Part shown: positions 12,201 through 23,784 of the stretch, piece by piece | Numbering within the stretch: position 1 is the stretch's first letter | Layout of the letters: each line of letters opens with the position of its first letter | Source: Archilochus colubris | Lineage: Eukaryota; Chordata; Aves; Apodiformes; Trochilidae | DNA: 64,000 bases | Reading direction: 5' to 3' | Assembly: GCA_023079485.1 (NCBI GenBank) | Contig: CM041085.1 | Span: 92,763,115 to 92,827,114 of the forward strand | Program-made: the position numbers and the translations under genes | The notes under the pieces: generated by a model | What the model was told of the DNA's origin: nothing | Database searches by the model: none | What the model saw: the letters and a program-made list of their open reading frames with translations, nothing else

Positions 12201-15200
12201 AATAAGAAGGATGAGCTATGTGGTTTTCTGACCTTTATGTCTAAATGTTTGTTTGCAATGATGTGGAGGGAAAAAGTCATCTCACGCTGTGGGGTTTGTA
12301 TGATTCTAGTTATTGTGTACTTGCACCATTTGGTCTACTGAAGCAATATAATACAGCTTTATTTGAAGAGCGCTAGAGGTCTTATATTTCTTATTTGGAA
12401 TTCCTAAGATAGTATTTTTTCTGTGTACCTTCTATAAATCAGTTGTTTGGGTATTTAGAGACTGGGCTGAGTTCTGGTGTTAGCAGAACAGATTAGTTCT
12501 TGTCCCAGACAATCTAAAAGGCAAGACAGACCTCTGGGAGCAGGAGAGGTTTCTCTAGGTGGACTCACCAGTGCTGCAGTGTCAGCATCATCATGCCCAT
12601 GCCTCAGGAAGAAGGGATGCTCATCAAGGGGAAACAAAAATTGTTTTTTCCATATAAATTTGCAATGCGTGGGCTTTGAGAGGAAATAACAGTTCTGCCT
12701 TTGGCAGGGGCCTGTGTGGTGAAGGAGGTGTGTGCAAGGCAGCTGGCAGAGGGGTTGAAGGATATGGGTCAGTTGCCTGCTGGCTGGCATGGCTCGACCT
12801 GAAAGAGCTGTGGGAGTAGTTGGAGCAGCAGAGGCAGCACTGCTTCCACCTGAATCACTGCTCTGCACTGGGATCTCAAGTCATTTTGTGATGCTGTGAG
12901 TAGGGCCAGTGCCTCTCTGCTCGAGTCTCAGCTGAGTAGTTTGATGAAGTAGGTAGAGTGGCAGGTACCTAGTCATATGGCATTTGTTTTGGGAATGTAT
13001 GCTAGCAAAATGAGCCAAGTGATCTGGAGTACCTGGGCTTCTCTTTGAGAAAACTGATCAGTGGTAAAGGCTCACTTTCTTAAAAGATGTCTTTTCTGTC
13101 TTTGTCTGAAATATCAATTTCCTACTGATTTAGCCTGAGTAAAGTCTCACATTTTACTAACAAGGGAGGTCTTGCATATGCTGTAGGAAAAGCTTCCTAA
13201 GAGCTGTACCTTGTTTTAGGAAGGAGAGGATTTGGTGAAGAGGTGCCATGGCACATGAGCTGTGGGTTGCAGCTTGCTGCCAGGCTGCTCTTCCCTCTCC
13301 TTTTTCTTTACAGGTCTGAGAGCCCTTATCTCTGTCCTGAGGTGACTGAGTTCATGTAAAGATAAAATTTCCTATCTCTCCAGGCTTTTGCTTTGATCAG
13401 ACATATGAACTTCTGCTTCTTTTCACTCTAATCTAACTCTGGTTTGAAGCTCATAAACCAATCATGCCTTGACAGTGTGATGCAGTGCTGGATCTCTTAT
13501 CTGCCCCACTCTAGCAAGTCTAGGACTTTGGTTTTATCATGAGAAAATATAATCCTCCCGAGTAAAACCTCTCCCACAGCCCATTCAGACTGGCGTCAGT
13601 GTCATTTGTGCTCGTGGCAGAGTTGATAAAAATGAACAAGCCACAGCATTTTTAAATAATTCAGCAACAGAGTTACAAAATAAAAGTGGCATAGCAAGGA
13701 AATTTCTAGTGCAGGTAAAGGTAATACAAGTTTCTTGCACACAAAAGCAACTTCAAGCTGCAGGGTTTTCCCTGGAGCTGAAGGACTGAACATTGACTTT
13801 GAGTACGGTTTTAATTGGCTTATGAAGGAGCTGTCTGGTTTTGTGTGTTTCACCCTGGTGAAAATTATTATAATCAGCCTTCCTGAGACGGGTTAATTTC
13901 TCAATAGAAGATGTGCCCGTGGTGGTACCATTAACAAGCCTGGGCTCCTGCCAACCTGAAGATGAAAGACTTCTTAGGGACAGTAATGGGCAAGGAAAGG
14001 TTGTCTCAAGCCTGGGGTGGCTGAGGAGCCACCAGCCCATCTCTGGGAAGATCAAGAGTGCTAGACTAGTCAAGACCTGCTGTGCAGTAGGTGTAAAGAG
14101 GGGTTAAAAACTCTCTGGCCATCCTATAAGCAGACCACAACAAACACAGCAATGACTGAGTGCACTGGCTGGCAATTTCTGCCACCTCCATTTATTGCTT
14201 TCTGGATGCCATGTAAGCAGCTCCCTGCTGCTGTGCACCCAGCTCTGGGCATCACAGAGCCATTTAGGAACCATTAGTGGTCAGGTCTCAAGAATGGCCC
14301 TTTGGTTTCATTTTCTAAAGCACAAGCTGAACATATTATGGGTGTAAGAAATAGTGGTGTCGGGCCCAGGAGCAGCTGCTCTCTGTGTGTGTTGTATGTC
14401 CCACCAAGCAAGGTTTATGTCCCACCAAGCCAGGTTTGTGGGCACCAGCAGCAGGCACAGGCAGCAATAGCAGCTTCTCACCATTGAGTGCCTTCTGGAA
14501 AGGGAGGGATTGAATTGTTATTCTAACTGTAGTAACTATATAAATGATAAAAGATGTTGCTGTTTCCTAGAAATGTTGCATTGCTTCTATAACTTAAACA
14601 CCTGTGGCTGTGGGAGTATTACAACACCTAGCACTGTACTATATGCTCTTCTGGAAAGCAGCTGCAGTCACATGGGTGCCTTTGCCCCTCAGAGAGGTCC
14701 ATCCAGACACCTTTGGTTGCATTTTGCTTCAGGTAGTGAACTTGTGTCACTTGCAGAGAACACTTCTTGGGTTTTACTATGCTAGCCTGTAGCTGAGAGA
14801 AGTTTATGGACTGCAGGGCTAAGGATGAATGCTGTTTGGATTGATAGATAGATGCTATTTAGATTAATTACAATATAAACATTGTGATTATTCTTCTATT
14901 CCTAACACTTCCTTGAACTATGAGAACTGTATGAAAACATCTGTCAGCTCTTAACAGCATGATCACAGCACAATGTGGTCTTCTGTCCCAGGGACTGGCG
15001 GGTGCTTGCAAAGCCTCACAGCTCTAGGAGCAATTTGGTCCAAGGCTTGCTCCAGGATGTAGCTGGTACTTCAGCACGGTGCCACTTTTATACTGGTGTG
15101 ATTATCACAGCCATGTCTGCCTTACCACCTGGAGAAGAGTCCTCCTGTGGCTGCGTTCCCTTTGCTGCTTGCATAGAGAAGTTGCTTGGATCTGTGTCAA

Positions 15201-18200
15201 TGCTCACGGTTGCCCTGCTCTTGCTGTGGCAGAATGGTATTGATACATATCTAATATACTAGATAATTCCAGATCTATATGTTATGATATAACAAGTTCT
15301 CTCTCCTTTTTTTTTTTTTCCCTTTCTTTTCTATTATAGTCATGGCAGTAATTCTATCTCAAAAGGTCAAAAATAATGACAGAGGCTCACTGTGTATTTT
15401 AAAAGTTAATTTAAGGGGTAAATGAGCTATGAAGGAAATAACATTACAGAGAGGCAGATCATTTAAGTGATAATCTTTATTGTACCTTTCAGAATTAGCT
15501 TCCCATTCAGAGCTCTAAGCAGCATTTAGATGTACAAATAATTGTGGTCTTTTAATCAAGTGATCATTTTAAATGACTTATGGTACAAATAGTTTTTGAC
15601 CTTGGCTTTGCAAAGCTTTTTTTTAATCTGGCATAAGGCCAAAATCAGACAACTTGGCTTGTGCAGGGTATCTGTCTTTGCATTTAAAATGTTTTTGGGA
15701 TACCTAACAATTTTCTTTTTCAGTTGGGAATAATCTGAATTTGTTACTCTTTTCCCCATGTTATTCCCAAGAGGAAAAATGTCTTCATAAACAACATCTA
15801 GTGATCCCTTCTGTAGTGATATTAAGAGGAGGTTTACTCCTGTCCTTTTACCCTCTCCCTCCTCCCATCACACCTTCATCCTGCCCCTTCATCTGCCCTG
15901 TCCCAGAGTCTGCTCCTCTCCCTCTGCTCTAGAGGAAGGGGTGGGACATGGACATCCAGCTTGCCTCTTGCTTCTCCAGAGGTTTCAGCCAGTACCTCAG
16001 AAACAGGCTTTCCATTGTCCTCTCATGACTAATAGCTGGTCATTATTTTTAAAAAGTCATTACATTGTACTTGAGGTGTTATTTTTTTGTGTGCCAGAAA
16101 GTCAGGCAAGCAGTATCACATCCTGTGGAGGAAATCACTTGTACTGGGAAGGATATGACGTACTTGGGATGAGTGAATTATTTAAAAAGATTTTGAAAAA
16201 CCTCAACATGGTAAAAGATCAGCTGTTAGCTGTTAAGAATAGGAAAGCTGAAGATATGCTCTGTTACTGTTTAGAAAATTGTAGTCGGATCTGCATGTAT
16301 AAAATTTCTTAAAAATATAATATTTCCCATTGCAAAAATAATCAGAAGAAAAATTCTATTCACTGTGATGGTTCACTTTCCCCCATAATGAGATCATCAC
16401 CCAAGAAAGAAAGACATTTCTTAAGATACTGTCTGGAACAGGACTGCAAACCAAATACACTGTGGGATAAGTGAGGATAAGATGCTACCTCCTATTCTTA
16501 CTCTGGTATACCCCAATTGGAAGCATTTGTTAATTCACCCTTCTCCATGATTCAGTCATTGCTTGGGGCTTGAATTCAGACTAATGCCCACGAGTCCCCT
16601 AACACCAGATGGGGAGGTTTGCATGTGCCGTGGAGTGCAGCTTTTTCCCCAAATGACACTTTCTTCTTTGGTCTTCTCAGCTGGTGACAGGAGTATGGGA
16701 AGGAGGATACAATTTCTTCTGTCAGGATACGCACAGCGGAGGAGAAGCTGATATGAAGGTAACATAATCGAGGCTCGCAGCTAAAAGCATCCTCTTGTGT
16801 GTAGGTGGAGAGCAGGACGGAGTTGATTATGCAGATTTTGCTCAAACTATATGCTTTTTTCCTCCTTTTACAATACAAAGGCATTGCCAAACATAATAGT
16901 TAATCTATAATATATTCACAGTTGGTATTTTGGTGAGTGATTATCTGTAAGTCTTCCAAGGTCAAAGAACGAAGGACTTTGTCTTCAGACTGTATACAAC
17001 CCTTGCATGTTGTGACTCCCCTTCTCTTTCTGAGATGTGGCGATGATTTCTTCTGCTCACTGTTCAGACCTCTCCTTTACAGAGAGCACTGCAAGACCAA
17101 CTCTGGTTAAATATTGTCTTGTTTCTCCCAGGACATCCCAGGTGAACAGCAATAGCCTCATAAAAGTCTTCGTCATCCTTTTTCAGCTGTAGCTGTGGTT
17201 TTGTACCTTGCTCTCCTACAGGAAAAACTGGCTGAATCATTACAGAAGATCACAGCAGTGCAGGGCAGGATCATGGAATACTTTGGGTTAGAAAAGACCT
17301 TTAGGGTCATAAAGTGCAGCAGTTACCCTGGTATTGCCAAGTCCACCAGTAAACCATGTCCCTAAGCACCAAGTCTACACATCTTTCAAATACCTCCAGG
17401 GATGGCTACTCCACCCACTTCCCTGGGCACACTACTCCAATGCCTGACAACCCTTTCAGTAAATAAATTTTTTCTGCTGTCTAATCGAAACCATTTCCTC
17501 TTGTCTTATTGTTTGTTAACTGGAAGAAGAGACTGATACCCATCTCACATTTTTTGATTGGCAAAAAGGGTTGAAAGCCCCCTGGAATGTACAACTCTTG
17601 TAAAACTTGTTTCCTCCTTTCTAGATCATACGTGTCCTCTGGTGGTACTATTTCTCCAAACTCATTGAGTTCATGGATACCTTCTTTTTCATTTTGCGGA
17701 AAAATAATCATCAGATCACTGTTCTGCATGTCTACCACCATGCAACAATGCTGAACATTTGGTGGTTTGTCATGAACTGGGTGCCTTGTGGTCACTGTAA
17801 GTACTGGGTTATGATGGAGAACACTTGCAGCAAAGGGACTAATTTTGGTTTTTTTGGTCAGACCAAGTATCTCTGGTACCTTGAACTGCAGAATTTATTG
17901 TCTCATATTAAGCTGCATGGCTGAAACACATCTATTGCGATAGCCACAGGTATTAAGCTGCCTGCAGAGCCTCTAGAAGACACGTCACTGCGATTTGCAG
18001 AATTTATGTGGCAGCTACAATAGTCCAGGTCTGATACCTGTCAACCTTGTTTTCCCTTTTTGTGGGTGGTTGCAGACCCTCTAATGAAATAATATTCTTT
18101 TCCAAGTCTGGACCAGAAGCTTGTTTTGGCTGCAAGATGGCTAATAGTGACTCTTGTCCTTGGATCTGTCAAGATCATTTGAGATGTTACTTTCTTAATT

Positions 18201-21200
18201 TAATCTTATAATACCAGCAGCTATAACAAATGATTTTAATTGAAGTCTTGTCCCCTAAATGCTAATGAACTTCACCAAATAAATTCTAAGTGGAAGATTT
18301 CTGCCTCTCTTGTCTAAATCCTGCTAACCTCTGGCTATCTTGCTTTGATTCTTTAATCTCGTTGCTGGTAGCTGACATCTAGTTTCCTAATTCTATTAGT
18401 GTGGCTTAGTTGTGGTTCAGATGTGCAGTCCATAGATACTGGCTGTGCTCATCCAGCAAGAAGCCTTTTCAAATTCAGTGGATGTGAACTCCCAGCAGTG
18501 TGGAACAAGAATCTGAGTTGCTCAGGAGTCTGCTTCCTGAGCCAAACAACATAGAAACTTGTATTTGTTTCATGTTGTCAGCACAACAGTGAGTAATGCT
18601 GAACTTATAAAAAGTGTGCATCTGGAACCACATTCTTCTCCAAGAAGTCAATCCCTGTTTATACAACAGTCAAAAGTGGAGATACTTGGAGTCAATCTTG
18701 TGTTTGTGTGGGCTTGAAAATACTTCGGTGCTATTTCTAGTGGTGTGTTTTTCTTATTCCTTTCCAAGCTTCATGTTTTGCTTGGTCATGCAGTTTGTTG
18801 TCAAGCAAAAAGTTTCTTCAATGACTGAAGGTGATGTAAACAAAGGCAAAGAAAAGGCCAACTTGCAGTTTCTTCAGTTACCTGTTGCATTTGGTTATAA
18901 ATAACAATTAGACTCTTGCTTAGAAGGAAGTGAAATAAGCCTAAAATTAGATGGGCGACGTTATCGATTGTTGGCCAAGTTTATGGGTCTACTTTTCCTC
19001 AGTTCCTTTGAGAAGAAATGAAAAAGAATAACCCAGGGAAACAAAACCAGAAGGGTGATATAAACTGCACATCTGCAAGGCAGCTCAGACACTTTGTTGG
19101 GCTAGCAGGAAAAAAACCCCGGGGGGAGGGAAAAAATTCATCTCTTGCCTTTCTTCTAAGAAAGATTGTATTTTAAATAGTAACAATTTGAACTTATTTT
19201 TGAAGGTCCTATGAAACAGCATGTTCCTGGTAATGCAGTGTGCAGTGTACTTTCTTCTTCTTTTGCCCTTTTTTTAGCTTACTTTGGTGCCACACTGAAC
19301 AGCTTTATCCACGTCCTCATGTACTCCTACTACGGATTGTCTGCTGTTCCAGCAATGCGCCCTTATCTGTGGTGGAAGAAGTACATCACTCAGGGGCAGC
19401 TGGTGAGTGATTAGCTCTTCAGGGCTTCAACAGGCTCTAGTAATAGCAATGGGATCCTCCCATCTTTAGTGAGTTAGAAAATTTTGGCAGGGTATAGAAG
19501 AGGGGAGAATGAAGGCTATTTCCTTCTACATCTTTACGTGCCTAAATCACCATAGAAATCCAGCCTCTGGGCCTCTGTTTTCTCTGTTTTCACGATGATG
19601 AGGAGCTGGGGACTGATGGTGTATGCAGATCAGTGCTGAGAACAGTGTGGGATCTCTCTCTACCTCCCCATCTTGTGTAGGTAGATGTATTTGGGAGTCT
19701 TAGTGCTGGGTTTTCTGGGACTCACTAACTGGGAAGGAGAGAGAAGCTTTTCTTCCAGGCCTGCTGGAGCTACTGTGTTTGGTTGCTCAGGCTGATGTTG
19801 AGATGACAGACCAGAAACCAAGAGCAATGAAGTCCACAGCTAACAAAGCCCTTCATTCTAGTCCTGTGGGACAATGGCTTTTCTCTCTTACATTTGCATG
19901 CAGTTGCAAATGGTTTATTAAAAACTGTTCAATATTTCTGGTCTCTCTCCCGTTTAATTGGACAGATCTTTTTCTCTTGTAATTCTTTGTTGGACTCCTT
20001 GCATTCATGGGTATTGTTTCCTGTGCATGGAATGATGAAGTCCAAATGCTTTGGAGGTGAAAACAGCAACAAAATAAGCTGTATGGCACATACTGCACAA
20101 GAACCAGGTCTCAATATATATGACATGAGAGAACACCACAAGGAAATCTGTACACAGGGTGTTCTGTCCTCCCCATCTTGCAGGTGGGGAAACTGAAGCC
20201 TACACAGAGATTTTTTTGTTTTGGTTTTTTGTTATCATCCCCCACCCCTCTTAGCACCTTCTCAGAGCTGTGAATAGGTTTAGTAATATTTGCTGGTGAT
20301 GATTAATATTTGCTGGCAGTAGTTTGGAGTGTTTACTTTCAAAATCTTTTATTTTTTAGCACTCTTCCTTCCTGAAGGATGGTTAAGTATTGTAGCAGTG
20401 GGGATCATTGTTTCCTCGGGAGGGGGGGCTGGGAGCAAAGGTATTTTCTTTGTGGGTTGGTTTGTTTTTCTTTTTCCTTCCAGATTTAGGCTCTATTCTT
20501 CATTGTGGTTGTTTGAGTGCTACTGAGTGCAAGTGTCTGGGTGCTGTGGTTGCTCCTCTGGCTATTGTCACTGCTGTTTTCACTTCCCAGCCTGTTCCCA
20601 ATGCACAGCAGTTAGGGCAGCAGTCTTTCCCTTCTTAAATAAACATTCCCTAATCTGGTAGCCTTCATGTAAGGATGCAATTTGCCTAAGGCCCTCTGCA
20701 GCACTTAAACCCAAACTGTTTTTCCAAAAGAGATACTTGAAAATAATAAAAAGCCTATCCTTCTACCTCCCCAGCTTTTCTGAAGCTTTTCTCCCCAGAA
20801 TTTTACACTGGAAGCATATGTCAGGCAGCCCCTGTCTGCTGAAGAGGATCACAGGATCTGTGGGTACACCCAGTGACTACAAATCTTTTGCAGCTGAAGC
20901 AGTGAGATGCTGGTTTACTCTGTTAGGATAGTGAAGTCAAACCCCAATAGGCTGTCAGTAGAAAGAAGATGGTCTTTGTTCCTTACTATATGTACAAGTA
21001 AATCCACATAGATTACTCCAGTGCTTGAAGGGGAACAATGTCTGCTGCAACCTGAATGTCTGCTAACTAAGTTTACAATGTTAGTTAGACAGAGAAGATA
21101 AACTTGTCAGAGTATTACATATTTTTTCATTGTTTTGGAAATAACTAATGAGATTTTGATCACTAATGTTTTTTTTCCTCCTTGCATTAATGTGTTCCAT

Positions 21201-22938
21201 TTCTCTTTTTTTCTCTCTCTCCAGACTCAGTTTGTCCTGACAATCTTCCAGACCAGCTGTGGTGTTGTTTGGCCATGTGCATTTCCTCAGGGGTGGCTGT
21301 ATTTCCAGATTTCTTATATGATTTCTTTGATTATCCTCTTCACAAATTTCTATATTCAGGTAAAAGTAGAATTTATTAACTCTTTGTAGAATTCTGGTCA
21401 CTGTATTTTATTGGAGAGCTGTATACAGAAAAATATGCTTCAAATATCCTTTTTCTATCTTCCAGTAACATACATATGTTCTTAAAGTATACCATACTTG
21501 TTTTTCTGCCATCCAATTTTAAGTCCTCTGATGTTTGTATCTTAAATTCAGAACAATTAGCAGTTGCAGTAAGCAGGGGCATCAAAAATGTGTTTTACTA
21601 ATGCAACTTTAACTTCATATAAGGGATAGGAAGAACTGTATCTAAAAAACAGCTTTCCAGTCTTAAACAAAACAGTGGCCTGTGAACCTGTGAAGCACCC
21701 CAAAGGAATTGTTCATTACTGCTCTTACAAGGGGAAATGCTTGTTTTGTATCCAAGGAAACTCCCAACATACAGAAACCTGGTTTGGACTCACCTTTAGA
21801 GGCATATGTTTGTATTTCCATATGGAAAATTAGGGGGTTGAGTTGTGTTTCTACAAAACAAAATAAGTTTTGTGTCTGAACAGACATGTGGCATGTGGCA
21901 TTCTGAGTAGTTCATCATCAAGCTCTCTGCAAAAATGTTCTCATCTTCAGAAAATCAAACCAAGAAAGCCTACTGCTCCCAAACGAGCAAGCTCTGTTGC
22001 ATATTTTAAATATTGAAAGATCTGAGCATTTCGGGTCTAATAAGTGATTCCTGGTGAGAAACAGCAGGCTTCTCCATCTGATCTTCCAGTACTGCTTAAA
22101 ATGAGTCCCCTGGTTCATATCACTTGCTGTACATGAACATGCTAATTAAACATGATGATATATTCTAGATATCACTTGACCTTCTTCATCAATTTTACTT
22201 GTACTTTAACTTTTTACCATTTAACATTCACATTCAGATATTTTGGGAAATATGGTCTTGTCAGGAAGCTTGAGCCTCTCTCACAAAGTCTAATCACGTA
22301 TATTTTTTTAATCTAATTTTTTTTGTCCTAAAACTCCTTGATCCTGTCAGTTTTTGCTTGCCATGTCAGCCAGTGCAAATTCCTTTCACATTTCTGTCTT
22401 CCCTCACTGATCTTGTTTACCTGCCTCTTCAGGCATTGTTTGAGATAGTCACCTGTTGTGCATCAAGCCTCTTTCCTTGCCTGTCATTTTGAGTATATTC
22501 TTCTGCCATATCTGCTCATAAACCCATTTCCCTTCATTCTCATACACTGTTAACGTAACACTGTCAGTGCTACTGTCATACTACCAAGGCTTTTTCTTTT
22601 CCACTGAACTAATTCTCTTGCTGTGATGAATGAAAAGCATAGTAGAGGCTCACACAAAAAATCCTAGAGCTTTTTAGACTCTTTCACCGGCATGAAGTTT
22701 TTAAAAAGATGGATGCAAGTTTACTTGTGAGTTTCTTGAGTTACTGTGAGGAAGCAGTTATTTATATCTATTTAAGCAAAACCATGTGTCTTTCTGTATA
22801 TTCTAGACTTACAACAAGAAGGCATCCTCGAGGAGGAAAGAGTATCAGAATGGCTCCACGGCCACTGTGAATGGATACACAAACAGCTTTTCTTCCCTTG
22901 AGAACAATGTGAAACAAAGGAAACAAAGGAAGGATTGA
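6237..22938 (+). CDS. ELOVL5: ELOVL5, very-long-chain fatty acid elongase 5 (complete, 7 coding exons)
   Basis: Join 6237-6294, 7463-7650, 16681-16758, 17625-17796, 19278-19402, 21225-21359 and 22807-22938: 888 nt, 295 residues, all junctions in phase with GT/AG ends. The enzyme is the ER-membrane condensing (3-ketoacyl-CoA synthase) step of fatty acid elongation, acting mainly on C18-C20 polyunsaturated acyl-CoAs. Family motifs seen: KLIEFMDT (120-127), [13 protein letters not shown] (135-147, with the catalytic HxxHH box at 143-147), [12 protein letters not shown] (173-184) and TQGQL (203-207). The protein is multi-pass hydrophobic and ends in a basic, lysine-rich tail (KQRKQRKD) like the ER-retention tail of mammalian ELOVL5. 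Length is close to human (299). The start ATG at 6237 has A at -3 and G at +4. Trp231 lies in FPQGWLYFQ, where the paralogue ELOVL2 has Cys, which argues for ELOVL5. No frameshift or stop interrupts it. Confidence 0.97.
6634..6653. repeat. 20-bp perfect palindrome
   Basis: Ten bases (TTTCATTTCA) are followed directly by their exact reverse complement. It sits in an AT-rich stretch of the intron after the first coding exon. A perfect palindrome can form a cruciform or be a symmetric factor site, but chance in AT-rich DNA is a fair explanation. Confidence 0.8.
7463..7650 (+). CDS. ELOVL5: ELOVL5 coding exon 2 (residues 20-82)
   Basis: The acceptor tgtttgtttcag ends at 7462 and the donor at 7651 is gtagga. 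The exon enters in phase 1 and leaves in phase 0. It encodes the first membrane segments, including [15 protein letters not shown] and the very conserved [24 protein letters not shown]1 3' end lies only 67 bp past the donor. Confidence 0.97.
7718..8070 (-). mobile_element. CR1 LINE, 3'-end fragment
   Basis: The + strand begins with the reversed CR1 tail (atcacagaattacagaattg), then reads as the complement of the CR1 3' UTR and ORF2 end. On the minus strand the ORF2 C-terminus is readable, for example [19 protein letters not shown] and [10 protein letters not shown]. It is 5'-truncated, as is usual for CR1; the left-hand limit in 5' terms (near 8070) is approximate. Confidence 0.88.
8512..10400 (-). 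mobile_element. CR1 LINE copy with endonuclease region retained and RT region deleted
   Basis: On the + strand 8512-8780 is the complement of a CR1 3' end. From about 8810 to 9900 the minus strand instead reads as the ORF2 endonuclease and the linker after it: [13 protein letters not shown] and [15 protein letters not shown] near 9550-9660, [12 protein letters not shown] near 9310, and [10 protein letters not shown] followed by EEILKAQEQ near 9060. 9900-10400 resembles the upstream CR1 portion. The reverse-transcriptase domain that should sit between endonuclease and 3' end is missing at about 8780-8810. Several frameshifts and stops show it is dead. The outer limit near 10400 is approximate. 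Two independent insertions side by side are possible instead of one deleted copy. Confidence 0.8.
10678..10699. repeat. T homopolymer, 22 bases
   Basis: An uninterrupted run of T in the 9-kb ELOVL5 intron. It is likely to be length-variable and a sequencing-error-prone site. Confidence 0.9.
11241..11300. repeat. TA-rich microsatellite
   Basis: Three imperfect units, each a short (TA)n run ending in CTGA(ATAA), are repeated in tandem. The array is AT-only except for the CTG triplets. Confidence 0.75.
16681..16758 (+). CDS. ELOVL5: ELOVL5 coding exon 3 (residues 83-108)
   Basis: The acceptor ggtcttctcag ends at 16680 and the donor gtaaca begins at 16759. It is 78 nt, phase 0 at both ends, and encodes [15 protein letters not shown] followed by an acidic loop ending in DMK. 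It has the same length as the mammalian exon. Confidence 0.97.
17269..17552 (-). mobile_element. CR1 LINE, 3'-end fragment next to an ELOVL5 acceptor
   Basis: The + strand reads as the complement of a CR1 tail (aggatcatggaatactttgg, then the 'cctccagggatgg' and 'cttccctgggcac' blocks typical of CR1). On the minus strand [11 protein letters not shown] of the ORF2 end is readable. It ends about 72 bp before the exon starting at 17625. Confidence 0.85.
17625..17796 (+). CDS. ELOVL5: ELOVL5 coding exon 4 (residues 109-165, catalytic histidine box)
   Basis: The acceptor ttcctcctttctag ends at 17624 and the donor gtaagt begins at 17797. It enters in phase 0 and leaves in phase 1. It encodes the [15 protein letters not shown] segment and the HVYHH histidine box needed for the condensation reaction, then [12 protein letters not shown]. 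Confidence 0.98.
19278..19402 (+). CDS. ELOVL5: ELOVL5 coding exon 5 (residues 166-207)
   Basis: The acceptor ctttttttag ends at 19277 and the donor gtgagt begins at 19403. The split Ser166 codon is completed here, followed by [19 protein letters not shown] and then [14 protein letters not shown], two of the most conserved blocks of the family. Confidence 0.98.
20165..20205 (-). repeat. MIR-like SINE core fragment
   Basis: The + strand string tccccatcttgcaggtgggg and the following aaactgaagcctacacagag resemble the reverse complement of the MIR 3' core (bases around 'gaggaaactgaggcacagag'). It is short and diverged, so this is tentative. It lies in an ELOVL5 intron. Confidence 0.4.
21225..21359 (+). 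CDS. ELOVL5: ELOVL5 coding exon 6 (residues 208-252)
   Basis: The acceptor ttctctctctccag ends at 21224 and the donor gtaaaa begins at 21360. It is 135 nt, phase 0 at both ends. It encodes the last membrane segments, including [20 protein letters not shown] and [12 protein letters not shown]. Trp231 in FPQGW is the residue that separates ELOVL5 from ELOVL2 (Cys), reported in rat work to affect C22 elongation. Confidence 0.97.
22807..22938 (+). CDS. ELOVL5: ELOVL5 last coding exon (residues 253-295 and stop)
   Basis: The acceptor tgtatattctag ends at 22806. It encodes [17 protein letters not shown], then [14 protein letters not shown] and the basic end KQRKQRKD, with TGA at 22936-22938. The cytosolic tail is about four residues shorter than in human. 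Confidence 0.97.
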   Translation, partial: TYNKKASSRRKEYQNGSTATVNGYTNSFSSLENNVKQRKQRKD

Positions 22939-23778
22939 AGACCAAACTGAAAACCCATTTTGATAACCCCAACAACGAAATCATCTGATTGTAAGCACAA
23001 TAAGAGTTGTGCACTAATACTCTAACAGCTACTGTAACTATTCCTGCCTAGAATAGTGTGATTTATGTAGGACTTAACCAGTGCAAACACCCTAGAAACT
23101 GTATACAGAACATAAAAGTAGGTTAAAGTTTTAAAATAATTCTGGGCTGTCACTGACCCCGCTATAGACTGTGGAAGGGAGTATTATCATAGTATCCAAC
23201 ACTGCTGTTGCCTTACTAGTCAATATGATAGGTGCTGAATTATGATTCACAATTTGAAAACACTGTAATCTAAACCTCCATTTTTTTTTACTGTAGATCA
23301 TGCATGTGATTGTAGATGTAATTTGTATGATGCTGGTTTCAGTAGATAAACACACATGCCTTAAATTAAAAAGCAGGGCCCAAAGCTTATTACTGGTTTC
23401 AAAATTAGGGTATGTTTCAACCTTTCAGTTGTCTGGCTTTTTATTAAAAAGTCACTTTAGAAGAATCCATGGAGCATTTTACTGTTCTGTATGTGATACA
23501 CAATGTTACGTATCTCCTACATAATACAGTGAAATTGGAAGTGGCACATTTAGTTTTGTGTATTTGGCTTTAACTGACTAAAGAGTCACAAACCAGATTG
23601 TTTTACCTTTTTAATAGATCTTATTTTTTTATTTGAAGTGTGTCACTAATGTAAAATCGATTGGCGCTTACACAGTCCAGTAATAGTTAAATATTGTCTC
23701 TAAGGGTTAGAGTATATACAGGGTGGACCCATCTTTTCTTTATTTTTTTTCCTTATTTCTGATAAATCCTCAATGTTA

Positions 23779-23784
23779 AATAAA
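23779..23784 (+). promoter_or_regulatory. ELOVL5: Poly(A) signal AATAAA, proximal
   Basis: An exact AATAAA about 840 nt after the stop codon, followed within 30 nt by T- and TG-containing sequence. It could define a short-UTR transcript. Confidence 0.5.

Larger units (their letters stand above)
7651..16680 (+). other. ELOVL5: ELOVL5 9.0-kb intron
   Basis: This is the longest ELOVL5 intron in the window. It contains a CR1 3' fragment at 7718, a longer internally deleted CR1 at 8512-10400, a 22-base T run at 10678, a TA-rich microsatellite near 11241, and otherwise sequence in which I see no further element. Open frames at 12455-12868 (minus), 15941-16312 and elsewhere show no family similarity. 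Confidence 0.85.

Noticed and set aside
12455..12868. 137-codon minus-strand open frame in an ELOVL5 intron
   Set aside because: It has low-complexity Ser/Ala-rich composition, no ATG start in a good context and no recognised similarity.
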